Of a stretch of DNA of 64,000 bases, positions 37,975-45,872 are shown piece after piece; positions within the stretch are counted from its first letter, which is position 1; the number at the start of each line of letters is the position of its first letter. The notes below the pieces were generated by a model, which searched no databases, was not told the DNA's origin, and saw only the letters and a program-made list of their open reading frames with translations. The DNA comes from Agromyces protaetiae (lineage in GTDB: Bacteria > Actinomycetota > Actinomycetes > Actinomycetales > Microbacteriaceae), in assembly GCF_030866785.1 (NCBI RefSeq), contig NZ_CP133018.1, positions 1,550,001 to 1,614,000 of the forward strand, written 5' to 3'. The translations under genes were made by a program, and so were the position numbers.

Positions 37975-38005
37975 CGTGCCGCTTTCCTTCGAACGAAAGG
38001 GCACG
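37975..38005 (+). promoter_or_regulatory. Riboswitch expression platform: SD-sequestering hairpin
   Basis: CGTGCC pairs with GGCACG and CTTTC with GAAAG (6 + 5 bp, one bulged G, 8-nt loop). The 3' arm contains GAAAGG, the Shine-Dalgarno sequence for GTG 38009. This suggests translational control and supports that start. Confidence 0.65.
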
Positions 38006-38008
38006 ACA

Positions 38009-38650
38009 GTGCACGCAACCACATCCGCAACCACGCCGGCATCGACGCGCACGCCTGGCGGCCGTCGCCTCAGATGGCGGGTGGTCGACATCGTCGTCGC
38101 GAGCGTCATCGGCGTCGCGGTCGGCGTCGTCTTCTGGGCGTACGGCGTTATCTGGGGTCCGATCTCGGCCCCCATCTCGACCTTCCTGCCCGGCCTGCAG
38201 GCCGCGCCTGCGGCGCTCTGGCTCGTCGCGGGCGTCATCGGCGGACTCGTCATCCGCAAGCCGGGTGCCGCGATGTACACGGAGCTCGTCGCCGCGATCG
38301 TATCTGCGCTGATCGGCAGCCAGTGGGGCGGCCTGCTCACGATCGAGGCCGGGCTCGTCCAGGGCCTCGGCGCCGAGCTCGTCTTCGCGATCTTCCTGTA
38401 CCGCCGTTGGGGCTTCCCCGTCGCGGTGCTCGCGGGCGCGGTGGCCGGGCTCGCGATGGCCGTCAACGACCTCGTGCTCTGGTACGCGGGCTCGGCGCCC
38501 GCGTTCGCGACGATCTACATCGTGTCGGCAATCGTCGGCGGTGCGGTCATCGCCGGTGGTCTCGGCTGGCTGGCGGTGCGCGGTCTCGCCCGGACCGGGG
38601 CGCTCAGCCGGTTCGCATCCGGGCGGGACGCGGTCAGGGTCACGAGCTGA
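38009..38650 (+). CDS. ykoE: Thiamine-precursor ECF transporter, substrate-binding S component
   Basis: Integral membrane component that should bind hydroxymethylpyrimidine or thiamine. The 213-residue protein has an N-terminal tail and about five or six membrane segments (VVDIVVASVIGVAVGVVFWA, APAALWLVAGVIGGLVI, ELVAAIVSALIGSQWGG and others). WGVIWGP-like YGVIWGPISAPISTF and KPGAAMYTELVAA are YkoE hallmarks. GTG 38009 was chosen because it follows the SD held in the riboswitch hairpin; an upstream in-frame start at 37976 would lie within that hairpin. Confidence 0.92.
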   Translation: MHATTSATTPASTRTPGGRRLRWRVVDIVVASVIGVAVGVVFWAYGVIWGPISAPISTFLPGLQAAPAALWLVAGVIGGLVIRKPGAAMYTELVAAIVSALIGSQWGGLLTIEAGLVQGLGAELVFAIFLYRRWGFPVAVLAGAVAGLAMAVNDLVLWYAGSAPAFATIYIVSAIVGGAVIAGGLGWLAVRGLARTGALSRFASGRDAVRVTS

Positions 38651-38651
38651 G

Positions 38652-40166
38652 GTGACCGCCAACGAGCTGCAACGGCCGGCGCGCGTCGAGGCGCGCGGGT
38701 GGGGCTGGCGGCACGGCTCGCGCGCGAGGCCCGCGGTCGAGGGCGTCGAGTTCACCATCGAGCCCGGGGAGCGCGTGCTGCTGCTCGGTCCGTCGGGCTC
38801 GGGCAAGTCGACCATCCTGCACGGGCTCGCCGGTGTGCTCGGCGGCGACGACGAGGGCGAGGCGACGGGCCGGCTGCTGGTCGACGGGGTGGATGCCTCG
38901 GCGGCGCGCGGCCGCACCGGGCTCGTGCTCCAGGATCCCGACGCCCAGCTCGTGATGGCGAGACTCGGTGACGACGTCGCATTCGGGCTCGAGAACCTCG
39001 GCGTGCCGCGGGAGGAGATCGCCCCGCGCGTGCGCGAGGCGCTCGCCGCCGTTGGGCTCGACCTCGCGGTCGACCGGTCGACTGCGGCGCTCTCGGGCGG
39101 GCAGCGTCAGCGGCTCGCGCTCGCGGGGGTGATCGCGATGCGCCCAGGCGTCCTGCTGCTCGACGAGCCCACCGCGAATCTCGACCCCGACGGGGTGACC
39201 GAGGTCCGTGACGCCGTCGCCCGAGTCGCGGAGCGCACCGGCGCGACGCTCATCGTGGTCGAACACCGGGTGCCCGTCTGGCTGCCCGTCGTCGATCGCG
39301 TGATCGTCGTCGGCCGCGAAGGCCGCCTCATCGCCGACGGGCCGGCCGAACGCGTGCTCACCGAACAGGCCGACGAGCTGCGCGCCGCGGGCGTGTGGCT
39401 TCCCGGCGAGGCCGCGGCGATGGCCGCACGCCCGGTCCACCCCGCGCTCGGAACCCCTGCGTCGACGGCCGGCACCCCAGAGCTGCTCACCGCGACGGAT
39501 CTCAGCGTCGCACGCATCTCTGGTCGGCCCGTGCAGACCGGCGTGCACACCGCCGTCCACGAGGCATCCGTGCTCGCCGTCACCGGGCCGAACGGCGCAG
39601 GCAAGTCGACCCTCGCGCTCACCCTCGCAGGCCTCCTCCGGCCGGACGACGGCTCGCTCGTGGCATCCGCCCGGCTCGCCGACGGCGCGGCCACCGAGCC
39701 GTGGCGCTGGAAGTCGCGGCAGCTGCTCACACGCATCGGGACGGTGTTCCAGAACCCCGAGCACCAGTTCCTCGCGGGCACCGTGCGTGCCGAGCTCGAG
39801 GTCGGCCCGCGGGCGCTGCGGCTGCGTGCGGCCGAGGTACACGAGCGCGTCGACCCGCTGCTCGACGCGTTGCGGCTCGCGCATCTCGCGGACGCCAACC
39901 CGTTCACCCTGTCGGGCGGCGAGAAGCGCCGGCTCTCGGTGGCCACGGCGCTCGCGACCCGGCCGCGCATGCTCGTGCTCGACGAACCGACGTTCGGCCA
40001 GGATGCGGTGACGTGGCGCGAGCTCGTGCGGCTGGTGCGCGAGCTGCGCGAGGCGGGCGCCGGCATCGTGGCCGTCACGCACGATGCCGCGTTCGTCGAC
40101 GCGCTCGCCGATGTGCGGCTCATGCTGGGTGTCCCCATCGATGCGAGGGCCGAGGTCGCGGTGTGA
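38652..40166 (+). CDS. ykoD: ECF transporter duplicated ATPase
   Basis: Two ABC ATPase domains in one 504-residue chain, the usual YkoD form. Domain 1: Walker A LGPSGSGKST, signature LSGGQRQRLALAG, Walker B LLLDEPTANLD. Domain 2: TGPNGAGKST, LSGGEKRRLSVATAL, LVLDEPTFGQD. Q-loops (QDPDAQLV and QNPEHQFLAG) are the ECF-type. It powers YkoE/YkoC uptake of the thiamine precursor. GTG 38652 starts 1 nt after the ykoE stop. Confidence 0.95.
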   Translation: MTANELQRPARVEARGWGWRHGSRARPAVEGVEFTIEPGERVLLLGPSGSGKSTILHGLAGVLGGDDEGEATGRLLVDGVDASAARGRTGLVLQDPDAQLVMARLGDDVAFGLENLGVPREEIAPRVREALAAVGLDLAVDRSTAALSGGQRQRLALAGVIAMRPGVLLLDEPTANLDPDGVTEVRDAVARVAERTGATLIVVEHRVPVWLPVVDRVIVVGREGRLIADGPAERVLTEQADELRAAGVWLPGEAAAMAARPVHPALGTPASTAGTPELLTATDLSVARISGRPVQTGVHTAVHEASVLAVTGPNGAGKSTLALTLAGLLRPDDGSLVASARLADGAATEPWRWKSRQLLTRIGTVFQNPEHQFLAGTVRAELEVGPRALRLRAAEVHERVDPLLDALRLAHLADANPFTLSGGEKRRLSVATALATRPRMLVLDEPTFGQDAVTWRELVRLVRELREAGAGIVAVTHDAAFVDALADVRLMLGVPIDARAEVAV

Positions 40167-40942
40167 GCATCGCCGAAGTACGCCCCGGCCTGCCCCTCGC
40201 CCGGGTGAACCCGGTCGCGAAGATCGCGGCGACCGTGCCGCTCAGCATCGCGCTGCTGCTCACGCTCGACCCCGTCTCGGCGGGTATCGCGATCCTCTGC
40301 GAGATCGTGCTCTTCACGGCGATCGGGCTCGGCCCGCTGCTGTGGTCGGCGCGCACGCTCCCGGTCTGGATCGCCGCACCGCTCACCGGCATCAGCATGG
40401 TGCTCTACGGGGCACCGTCCGGACAGGTCTACTTCGACGCCGGGCTGATCCACATCACCGAGGGGTCGGTCGCGATCGGGCTCGCCACGACGGCGCGCGT
40501 CGTGGCGATCGCGCTGCCCGCCGTGGTGCTCTTCCTCACGATCGATCCGACGGATCTCGCCGACGGTCTCGCGCAGACGCTGCGGCTGCCCGCACGGTTC
40601 GTGCTCGGCGGACTCGCCGCACTGCGGCTCGCCGGGACGTCGATCGACGACTGGCGCACGATCAGCCTCGCGCGACGCGCGCGCGGTGTCGCCGATCGCG
40701 CCGTGCTGCGCCGGGGGGTCGGGCAGGCGTTCGCCCTCCTCGTGCTCTCGATCCGCCGCGCGAGCACGCTTGCGACCGCCATGGAGGCGCGCGGGTTCGG
40801 TGCGCCGGGTCGGCGCACCTGGGCTCGCGAGGCGCGGTTCGGCGGCGTGGAATGGGCGGTCATCGCGATCGGATGCCTCGTCGCGGCGATCTCCGTCACC
40901 GCCGCGGTGGCGGCGGGCTCATGGAACCTGGTCTGGTCGTGA
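40163..40942 (+). CDS. ykoC: ECF transporter transmembrane T component
   Basis: Coupling subunit of 259 residues with about five membrane helices and the two ECF T-component coupling motifs: A-R-A/G-type SLARRARGV and AMEARGFGAPGRRTW. The membrane parts are VAKIAATVPLSIALLLTL, LWSARTLPVWIAAPLTGISM, VVAIALPAVVLFLTI and the C-terminal VIAIGCLVAAISVTAAV. GTG 40163 overlaps the ykoD stop; its own stop overlaps the next gene. Confidence 0.93.
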   Translation: MSIAEVRPGLPLARVNPVAKIAATVPLSIALLLTLDPVSAGIAILCEIVLFTAIGLGPLLWSARTLPVWIAAPLTGISMVLYGAPSGQVYFDAGLIHITEGSVAIGLATTARVVAIALPAVVLFLTIDPTDLADGLAQTLRLPARFVLGGLAALRLAGTSIDDWRTISLARRARGVADRAVLRRGVGQAFALLVLSIRRASTLATAMEARGFGAPGRRTWAREARFGGVEWAVIAIGCLVAAISVTAAVAAGSWNLVWS

Positions 40943-41550
40943 GCCGGGCGACGGACGCGCCGGGCTCCCGCGACCGCGCCGGGTTCGCGCTGCGGACGGT
41001 GCGGTGCCTGCGGGACTCGCCGGCATCGGCGGCGCGGGGAGCGTCGACGGTCCGCGGGCGTCGGCTCGTGGCGATCGACGGACCGAGCGGGGCCGGGAAG
41101 TCGACGCTCGCGGACGCGATGGTGGCCGCCTGGCCCGGGCCGGTCGCGCTGGTGCGTCTGGACGAGGTCTATCCGGGCTGGCACGGCCTCGACCGCGGAG
41201 CCGCGCTGATCGCCGACTCGGTCGTCGCGCCCTGGGCGAGAGGCGCGGTCGCCCGTGTGCGCTGCTGGGACTGGCGTGCCGACGCTCCGGGCCCGATCCG
41301 AGCGATCGCACCGGGTCTCGATCTCGTCATCGAGGGCTGTGGCGCGTTCGACGCCGTGTCCGGGGCATCCGCTCTGCGCATCTGGGTGCACGCCGGTGAG
41401 GCCGAACGGAGACGCGCCGCGCTCACGCGCGACCGCGGCGCGTTCGACCCGTACTGGGACATGTGGGATGCGCAGTGGCGGCGGCACGCCGCGCGCACCG
41501 GGGCATCCGCGGCCGGCGCCGACCTGATCGTGCGCGGTCTGTCAACCTGA
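40939..41550 (+). CDS. P-loop (uridine-kinase-like) protein in the TPP operon
   Basis: A 203-residue soluble protein with Walker A VAIDGPSGAGKST near residue 50, a lid or base segment VRLDEVYPGWHGLDRGAAL and a Walker B-like DLVIEGCGAF. It resembles small-molecule kinases of the uridine kinase/PRK superfamily. It overlaps ykoC by 4 nt (GTGA; ATG 40921 is an in-frame alternative), so it belongs to the TPP-controlled operon. A kinase acting on thiamine or a precursor is a reasonable hypothesis from context only. Confidence 0.75.
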   Translation: MSRATDAPGSRDRAGFALRTVRCLRDSPASAARGASTVRGRRLVAIDGPSGAGKSTLADAMVAAWPGPVALVRLDEVYPGWHGLDRGAALIADSVVAPWARGAVARVRCWDWRADAPGPIRAIAPGLDLVIEGCGAFDAVSGASALRIWVHAGEAERRRAALTRDRGAFDPYWDMWDAQWRRHAARTGASAAGADLIVRGLST

Positions 41551-41584
41551 CCCGCTCGGTTCCTCCCGCGCCGAGGCGCGGGAC

Positions 41585-41590
41585 TACGGT
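41585..41590 (+). promoter_or_regulatory. Leaderless promoter -10 (TACGGT)
   Basis: TACGGT ends 6 nt before ATG 41597. Confidence 0.6.
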
Positions 41591-41596
41591 GGAGTC

Positions 41597-41854
41597 ATGA
41601 GTGCAGAGACCACCGGAGAGTACCTCGCCGAATTCCTCGACGGACCGCTCGAGGGCAACTTCGAACAGCGCGCCCTCGTCGACGGCAAGCCGGAATCACG
41701 CATCGGGCAGGTCGCCGCGGTCGACGGCCTCGAGTCGCTCTTCTGGTACAACGCGGTCGAGGAGCGCGAGCTGAACGGCGAGATGCGTGTGCAGTTCCGC
41801 TTCGACCCGAGCGACTCCGACCCCGTCGAGTTCGACGAGGACGACAACGACTGA
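41597..41854 (+). CDS. Small acidic conserved hypothetical protein
   Basis: An 85-residue protein ending in an acidic tail (DPVEFDEDDND). The body (EYLAEFLDGPLEGNFEQRAL, VDGKPESRIGQVAAVDGLES, LFWYNAVEERELNGEMRVQF) reads like a small alpha/beta protein with a final beta-strand carrying alternating residues. There is no membrane or signal segment. It stands alone between the thiamine operon and a convergent gene. I do not recognise the family; the leaderless promoter and codon use support it as real. Confidence 0.7.
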   Translation: MSAETTGEYLAEFLDGPLEGNFEQRALVDGKPESRIGQVAAVDGLESLFWYNAVEERELNGEMRVQFRFDPSDSDPVEFDEDDND

Positions 41855-41895
41855 CCCCTCGCTCACGCGGTACGCCGGGCCGAGGAGCCTCGGTC

Positions 41896-43143
41896 TCAGG
41901 AGTCCGCGAAGTAGGCGCCGATGATCGGCAGCGGGTTCGTCAGTCGCCAGATCGGGCCGGGGTCGCCGATGTCCGTCGAGAGCGTGAGTGGTGATGCAAG
42001 CTCACCCGTGGGCGTCGGCACGACCACTCGGCCGACGTCACGGCCGGCGTTCGCGGTCGTGAACGGTTCGACCTCGACGCTCGGCTCACCGGCGGCCGCG
42101 CTCCAGCCGAGGCTCGTCCGCGTCGCGGCAGCGACGAGGTCGGCGCGGTCGCCCCAGACCGCGACCGCTGAGCCGTATGCGTCGCCGGCGGTGATCACGT
42201 CGACCGGCACGGCGGCTTCGCCAGCCGCGCCGACGGCCGCGGTGACCGCGGCGTCGAGGGTCTCATAGTCGGGGATGAGGGTCATGGCGCCGACGAGCCG
42301 GACCGGCTCGGAGCCGCCCGCCGCGGTCGTGGTCGTCGTGAAGACGAACGAGATCAGCGCCTGGTCGGTGAAGCCCCGCGTAATCGCGCGCACGCCCTGA
42401 TCGCCGAGGCGCGATGCGACGTCGGGCACCTGACGCACCCCCACGCCGCCCGTGACCTCGCCGTCGAGCATGGCCGCGAGCGCCGGATCGCCGACGACGC
42501 GGGCCGCGAGCCCGGCGAGATCGGTCGCCGTGCCGACATTGTCACCCGAGAGCCCGGTCGCGTCGGCGACGCGCGTGTCCGGGAATCCGTTCGCGGCGAG
42601 CCATTCGTTGGCCGCATCGGTGTACTGGCCGACGCTACCGAACGCCCAGCGGGCCAGCGTGTCGGCGTGATTGTTGCTCGACGCCAGCAACACCGCACGC
42701 AGCACGTCTCGCTGCGACCACGTCTCACCGGGGGAGACCTGCAAGACGCGTGTCCCCTCGGCCTGGTAGCGCGCGTAGTCGGTGTAGTCCTCCGGCCCGA
42801 TCGGAATGTCGGGGCCGGAGCTGCCCGCCGCGAGCGGCAACGAATTGAGCGTGACGAGCAGTGTCACGAGCTTGGCCGCCGCGCCGATCGGGACGACGCC
42901 TTGCTCGCCGCCGGTCGCGACGGGGTTCGCGGCGCCGGCGTCGTCGATGACGGCGAGGACACTCGCACCTTCGGCGGGCATCGGGATCTGCGAGGCGGGC
43001 GGGGCGGGCACGGCGCCGCTGTCGGTTGCGACGGCGACGGCGGGCAGCGGGCCGAGCAGCATGGCCGGACCGTAGACCCCGATGCCGAGAATCGCGAGGG
43101 CACCGACGGCGATGCCGACGATGCGGCCGGGGGTGACGGTCAT
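41896..43143 (-). CDS. D-Ala-D-Ala carboxypeptidase-like protein lacking catalytic residues
   Basis: A 415-residue exported protein of the S11/low-molecular-weight PBP fold. One N-terminal anchor (IVGIAVGALAILGIGVYGPA) precedes the domain. Where S11 enzymes have the nucleophile motif S-x-x-K (GSTTKLMT), this protein has GAAAKLVT (A88 to K91), so the Ser is Ala. The S-x-N motif is kept (LLASSNNHAD, S155-N157), but the K-T-G strand reads AITRGFTD, with Lys replaced. Two of three catalytic motifs are therefore lost and it is likely a pseudoenzyme that still binds wall stems or partners. It is leaderless from ATG 43143. Confidence 0.85.
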   Translation of the reverse strand: MTVTPGRIVGIAVGALAILGIGVYGPAMLLGPLPAVAVATDSGAVPAPPASQIPMPAEGASVLAVIDDAGAANPVATGGEQGVVPIGAAAKLVTLLVTLNSLPLAAGSSGPDIPIGPEDYTDYARYQAEGTRVLQVSPGETWSQRDVLRAVLLASSNNHADTLARWAFGSVGQYTDAANEWLAANGFPDTRVADATGLSGDNVGTATDLAGLAARVVGDPALAAMLDGEVTGGVGVRQVPDVASRLGDQGVRAITRGFTDQALISFVFTTTTTAAGGSEPVRLVGAMTLIPDYETLDAAVTAAVGAAGEAAVPVDVITAGDAYGSAVAVWGDRADLVAAATRTSLGWSAAAGEPSVEVEPFTTANAGRDVGRVVVPTPTGELASPLTLSTDIGDPGPIWRLTNPLPIIGAYFADS

Positions 43144-43150
43144 GTGATCA

Positions 43151-43156
43151 AGGCTA
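43151..43156 (-). promoter_or_regulatory. Leaderless promoter -10 (TAGCCT)
   Basis: TAGCCT on the minus strand is 7 nt before ATG 43143. Confidence 0.55.
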
Positions 43157-43254
43157 ACTCGGGGGAGTGCCTCATCCGTGCCGGCCGCGCCCGCGCGGAG
43201 GCCGGTGCATACCCGCGCACGTGCCGGGTGGTTGTGGACACTGCGCCGGGGGCC

Positions 43255-43641
43255 TCAGGCCCAGCCCAGTTCGTGCAGACGCTCGTCGTCGATGCCGTAG
43301 AAATGGGCGATCTCATGCACGAGCGTGACGTGGATCTCGTCGCGCAGCGCGTCCTCGTCGTCGCAGATCGCGAGCAGCGACTCGCGGTACAGGATGATGC
43401 GGTCGGGCATCTCGCCGAAGCCGTAGCGGTCGCGTTCGGTGAGCGAGGTGCCGTCGTAGAGCCCGAGCAGGTCGAGTGAGCCGTCCTCGGGCCGGTCCTC
43501 GACCACGAACACCACATTCTCGAGCCCGTCGACCATCTCGTCGGGCAGCTGGTCGAGCTCGTCGACCACGATGGCCTCGAAGGCGTCGGCGTCGAGGTGC
43601 ACGAGGGGGCTCCGTTCGCATCGGGGTCGGGTGGGGCTCAT
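43255..43641 (-). CDS. Small zinc metallopeptidase-family protein (HExxH)
   Basis: A 128-residue member of the short zincin-like metallopeptidase family. FEAIVVDELDQLPDEMVDGL and VVFVVEDRP open the fold; LLGLYDGTSLTERDRYGFGE and MPDRIILYRESLLAICDDED follow, and the zinc motif is LVHEIAHFYGIDDERLHELGW, in which H-E-x-x-H and the third ligand Asp/His are visible. The start is uncertain: ATG 43641 fits family length, GTG 43656 is possible, and a TACGCT -10 at 43709-43714 would give a leader of 60 nt. The substrate is unknown. Confidence 0.88.
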   Translation of the reverse strand: MSPTRPRCERSPLVHLDADAFEAIVVDELDQLPDEMVDGLENVVFVVEDRPEDGSLDLLGLYDGTSLTERDRYGFGEMPDRIILYRESLLAICDDEDALRDEIHVTLVHEIAHFYGIDDERLHELGWA

Positions 43642-43749
43642 GGTGCCGGACACGGTGCGGTCCCTGACCAGGGTGCACGGTCGGACCAGGTGCCGTACCA
43701 GACCTCCGAGCGTAGCAATGGCGGCCGACTTGACTGTGCCGCGGCGGCA

Positions 43750-43755
43750 TAGTTT
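43750..43755 (+). promoter_or_regulatory. Possible -10 (TAGTTT) of the MFS gene
   Basis: TAGTTT ends 11 nt before ATG 43767 and would give a very short leader. A divergent TACGCT (43709-43714, minus strand) may serve the metallopeptidase gene. Confidence 0.35.
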
Positions 43756-43766
43756 GTCATGGAGCC

Positions 43767-45020
43767 ATGGGCCGAAGCACATGGGTGTATCTGGGGTCGT
43801 ACAGTCTGTCGCTGCTCGGGAACGGGGTCGCCGCAGTGCTGTTCCCGTTGCTGGTGCTCGCGACGACGGGCGACATCCTCGCAGCGGGCATTCTCGCGTC
43901 GGTGACGGCGGGCGTGGCCGCGGTGGTGGGCGTGCTCGCCGGTGTGGTCGTCGACCGGGTGAATCGCCGGACAGTATCGATCGTCAGCGACGTGTTGTCG
44001 GCGGCCTCGATCGCCGCGGTGCCGCTCGTCGACGCGCTCTGGGGGTTGAACCTCACGTGGTTCATCGTGCTGGGCGTGATCGGCTCGTTCGGCGACATGC
44101 CGGGGATGACGGCGCGGGAGACCATGCTTCCGCGGCTCGTACAACTCGACGGTGGGAAGCGCGGCGGCCTGGACCGGCTGGTGGGGATCCGCGAGTCGCT
44201 GGCGGGTGCGTTGATGCTGATCGGCCCCGGTCTCGGTGGTCTCCTCGTCTGGCTGTTCGGGGTGAGCTCGGCCGCGTTGTTCATCACGGCTGGCATGAGC
44301 CTCGCTGCCGCGGCGCTCTCGTTCGCGATCTCTCGCCGCGCTGGAGACATCCCGCCGGCGGAAGCGACCGCCGCGCGAGCCGGGATCCGCGGGGTGTTCA
44401 CCGATCTCGTCGTCGGGTGGACGTTCCTGCTCCGGCACCGGCTGGTCCTGGGCGTGAGCCTGCTCTCGGCCGTGTTCGTCGCCGTGATCGCGTCGCTGCA
44501 GGCGACGATCATGCCGGCCTACTTCACGGCCGAGAACCTGCCCGAGCTCAGCGGGTTCGCGGCGACCGGGATCGCGTTGGGCGGGCTGCTCAGCGCCGGC
44601 GTCTACGCGGCGACCGTCGGAAGGGTGTCGCGACGGACCTGGTTCGTGATCGGCATGATCGGCATCGGGATCGGGTTCATCGCGATCGGCACGATGGCCG
44701 CGCCCTGGCTGGTCCTGGCCGCGGCGGTGCTCATCGGCCTGACGAACGGGCCGATGTCGGCCGTGCTCGGCGTGGCGACCATCGAGGCGACGCCCGATCC
44801 GCTGCGCGGACGCGTCCTCGGTGCGCAGAACGCGCTGCTGCTCGCAGCGCCTGCGCTGACCTCGGCACCCATCGCCGCGCTGGCAGCGGGGTATGGGCTC
44901 CCGGCCGCCGGGATCGGGATCGCGGTTGTGATCATGGTGACCGTCGTCGTCGCGCTGTGCGCCCCCGCGTTCCGGTCGCTTGACACAATGGGAGGTCCCG
45001 AGACGGCGGAGGCGGGGTGA
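43767..45020 (+). CDS. MFS transporter
   Basis: A 417-residue polytopic exporter of the major facilitator superfamily, about 12 membrane helices. The loop 2-3 motif is seen as GVVVDRVNRRTVSIVSDVLS and the matching second-half loop as VGRVSRRTWFVIG. Loop and helix pattern (ARAGIRGVFTDLVVGWTFLL, then LRHRLVLGVSLLSAVFVAVI) resembles the enterobactin-exporter or MDR-like MFS-3 group. It is followed after 4 nt by a MerR-type regulator, so a drug or metabolite efflux unit under its own regulator is likely. Confidence 0.9.
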   Translation: MGRSTWVYLGSYSLSLLGNGVAAVLFPLLVLATTGDILAAGILASVTAGVAAVVGVLAGVVVDRVNRRTVSIVSDVLSAASIAAVPLVDALWGLNLTWFIVLGVIGSFGDMPGMTARETMLPRLVQLDGGKRGGLDRLVGIRESLAGALMLIGPGLGGLLVWLFGVSSAALFITAGMSLAAAALSFAISRRAGDIPPAEATAARAGIRGVFTDLVVGWTFLLRHRLVLGVSLLSAVFVAVIASLQATIMPAYFTAENLPELSGFAATGIALGGLLSAGVYAATVGRVSRRTWFVIGMIGIGIGFIAIGTMAAPWLVLAAAVLIGLTNGPMSAVLGVATIEATPDPLRGRVLGAQNALLLAAPALTSAPIAALAAGYGLPAAGIGIAVVIMVTVVVALCAPAFRSLDTMGGPETAEAG

Positions 45021-45024
45021 GACG

Positions 45025-45747
45025 GTGGCGTGGAGCACCAGACAACTGGCGGATCTGACGGGCGTCACGCTGCGCTCGATCCGGCACTGGCACGACATCG
45101 GGCTGCTGCCCGAACCCGAACGCCGTTCGAACGGCTACAAGCAGTACACCTCCAGCCACCTCGTGCTCGCGCTGCGCATCGCACGCCTGACGGGGCTCGG
45201 GTTCAGTCTGGAGCAGGTCGCGCGGATGCTCCGGTCGGAGGAGCACGGCGAGGAATCCCTTCGAGTGCTACGCACCGAGCTCGACACCAGGATCGCGGCG
45301 CTCGAACGCATCCGGTCAGAAGTCGATGACCTGCTCGGCCTGGGCATCTCACCCGACGTCTCGCCCGAAGCGCTGCTCGCCATGGAAGTCCTCGGACGCG
45401 ACACCGCATCACGGAACGTCGCGATCGTGCTGGCGCACCTGATGCCGAGGGAGGACACGCTCGCGTTCGTCGAGGCCCTCAGGGATGCGCCGGAGGAGTT
45501 CCTGCGCATCAACGAGGCCCTCATGGCGCTACCCGCAGATGCCGACGATGCTGCGATCGCCGACCTCGCCGACCACGCGGCTACGACCCTCACCGCGTTT
45601 CTCGACGTCCACGACGGTGCGATTCCCGACCCCGTCGGAGGGCGTCCTGAACTGAGCGACGCCGGCGTCCTCTCGGAGGTCATCACCGAGTACATGAACT
45701 CGGCTCAGCGGCGGGCCATGCAACGCATCGTCGAGCATCTGGCCTGA
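45025..45747 (+). CDS. MerR-family transcriptional regulator
   Basis: A 240-residue regulator with an N-terminal MerR winged helix (STRQLADLTGVTLRSIRHWH, then DIGLLPEPERRSNGYKQYTS and LGFSLEQVARML), a dimerisation helix (TELDTRIAALERIRSEVDDL) and a C-terminal effector-binding helical domain. GTG 45025 follows the MFS stop by 4 nt with GGGG-rich sequence upstream. It probably controls the efflux gene it is joined to; MerR proteins usually act at promoters with long spacers, but no clear operator is visible upstream of 43767. Confidence 0.9.
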   Translation: MAWSTRQLADLTGVTLRSIRHWHDIGLLPEPERRSNGYKQYTSSHLVLALRIARLTGLGFSLEQVARMLRSEEHGEESLRVLRTELDTRIAALERIRSEVDDLLGLGISPDVSPEALLAMEVLGRDTASRNVAIVLAHLMPREDTLAFVEALRDAPEEFLRINEALMALPADADDAAIADLADHAATTLTAFLDVHDGAIPDPVGGRPELSDAGVLSEVITEYMNSAQRRAMQRIVEHLA

Positions 45748-45772
45748 CGCGTACCGCAGGACCGTGTTGCGA

Positions 45773-45778
45773 TACGGT
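45773..45778 (+). promoter_or_regulatory. Leaderless-type -10 (TACGGT)
   Basis: TACGGT ends 6 nt before ATG 45785, the start of a 16-codon reading frame, rather than before the larger gene at 45873. Confidence 0.5.
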
Positions 45779-45784
45779 GTGACG

Positions 45785-45835
45785 ATGAGTCAGTCGGTGG
45801 CTGGTCGTACGCGCCGTGCCATGGGCTCAGCATGA
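45785..45835 (+). CDS. Possible leaderless 16-residue leader peptide
   Basis: ATG 45785 sits at the expected transcription start of the TACGGT promoter and opens a short frame, MSQSVAGRTRRAMGSA, stopping at TGA 45833-45835. That is 37 nt before the next gene. It contains three Arg codons close together. It could regulate the downstream gene by translation, or be accidental. There is no conservation evidence available here. Confidence 0.3.
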   Translation: MSQSVAGRTRRAMGSA

Positions 45836-45872
45836 CGGCCCGCGGGTCCGTCCGGCCGGGTCGGGTGTGCAC

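Noticed and set aside
37976..38008. Upstream ykoE start at 37976
   Set aside because: It lies inside the SD-sequestering hairpin and has no ribosome-binding site of its own.
41880..41893. CCGAGG/CCTCGG hairpin between the convergent genes near 41.88 kb
   Set aside because: Six pairs with a 2-nt loop is too weak to call a terminator.
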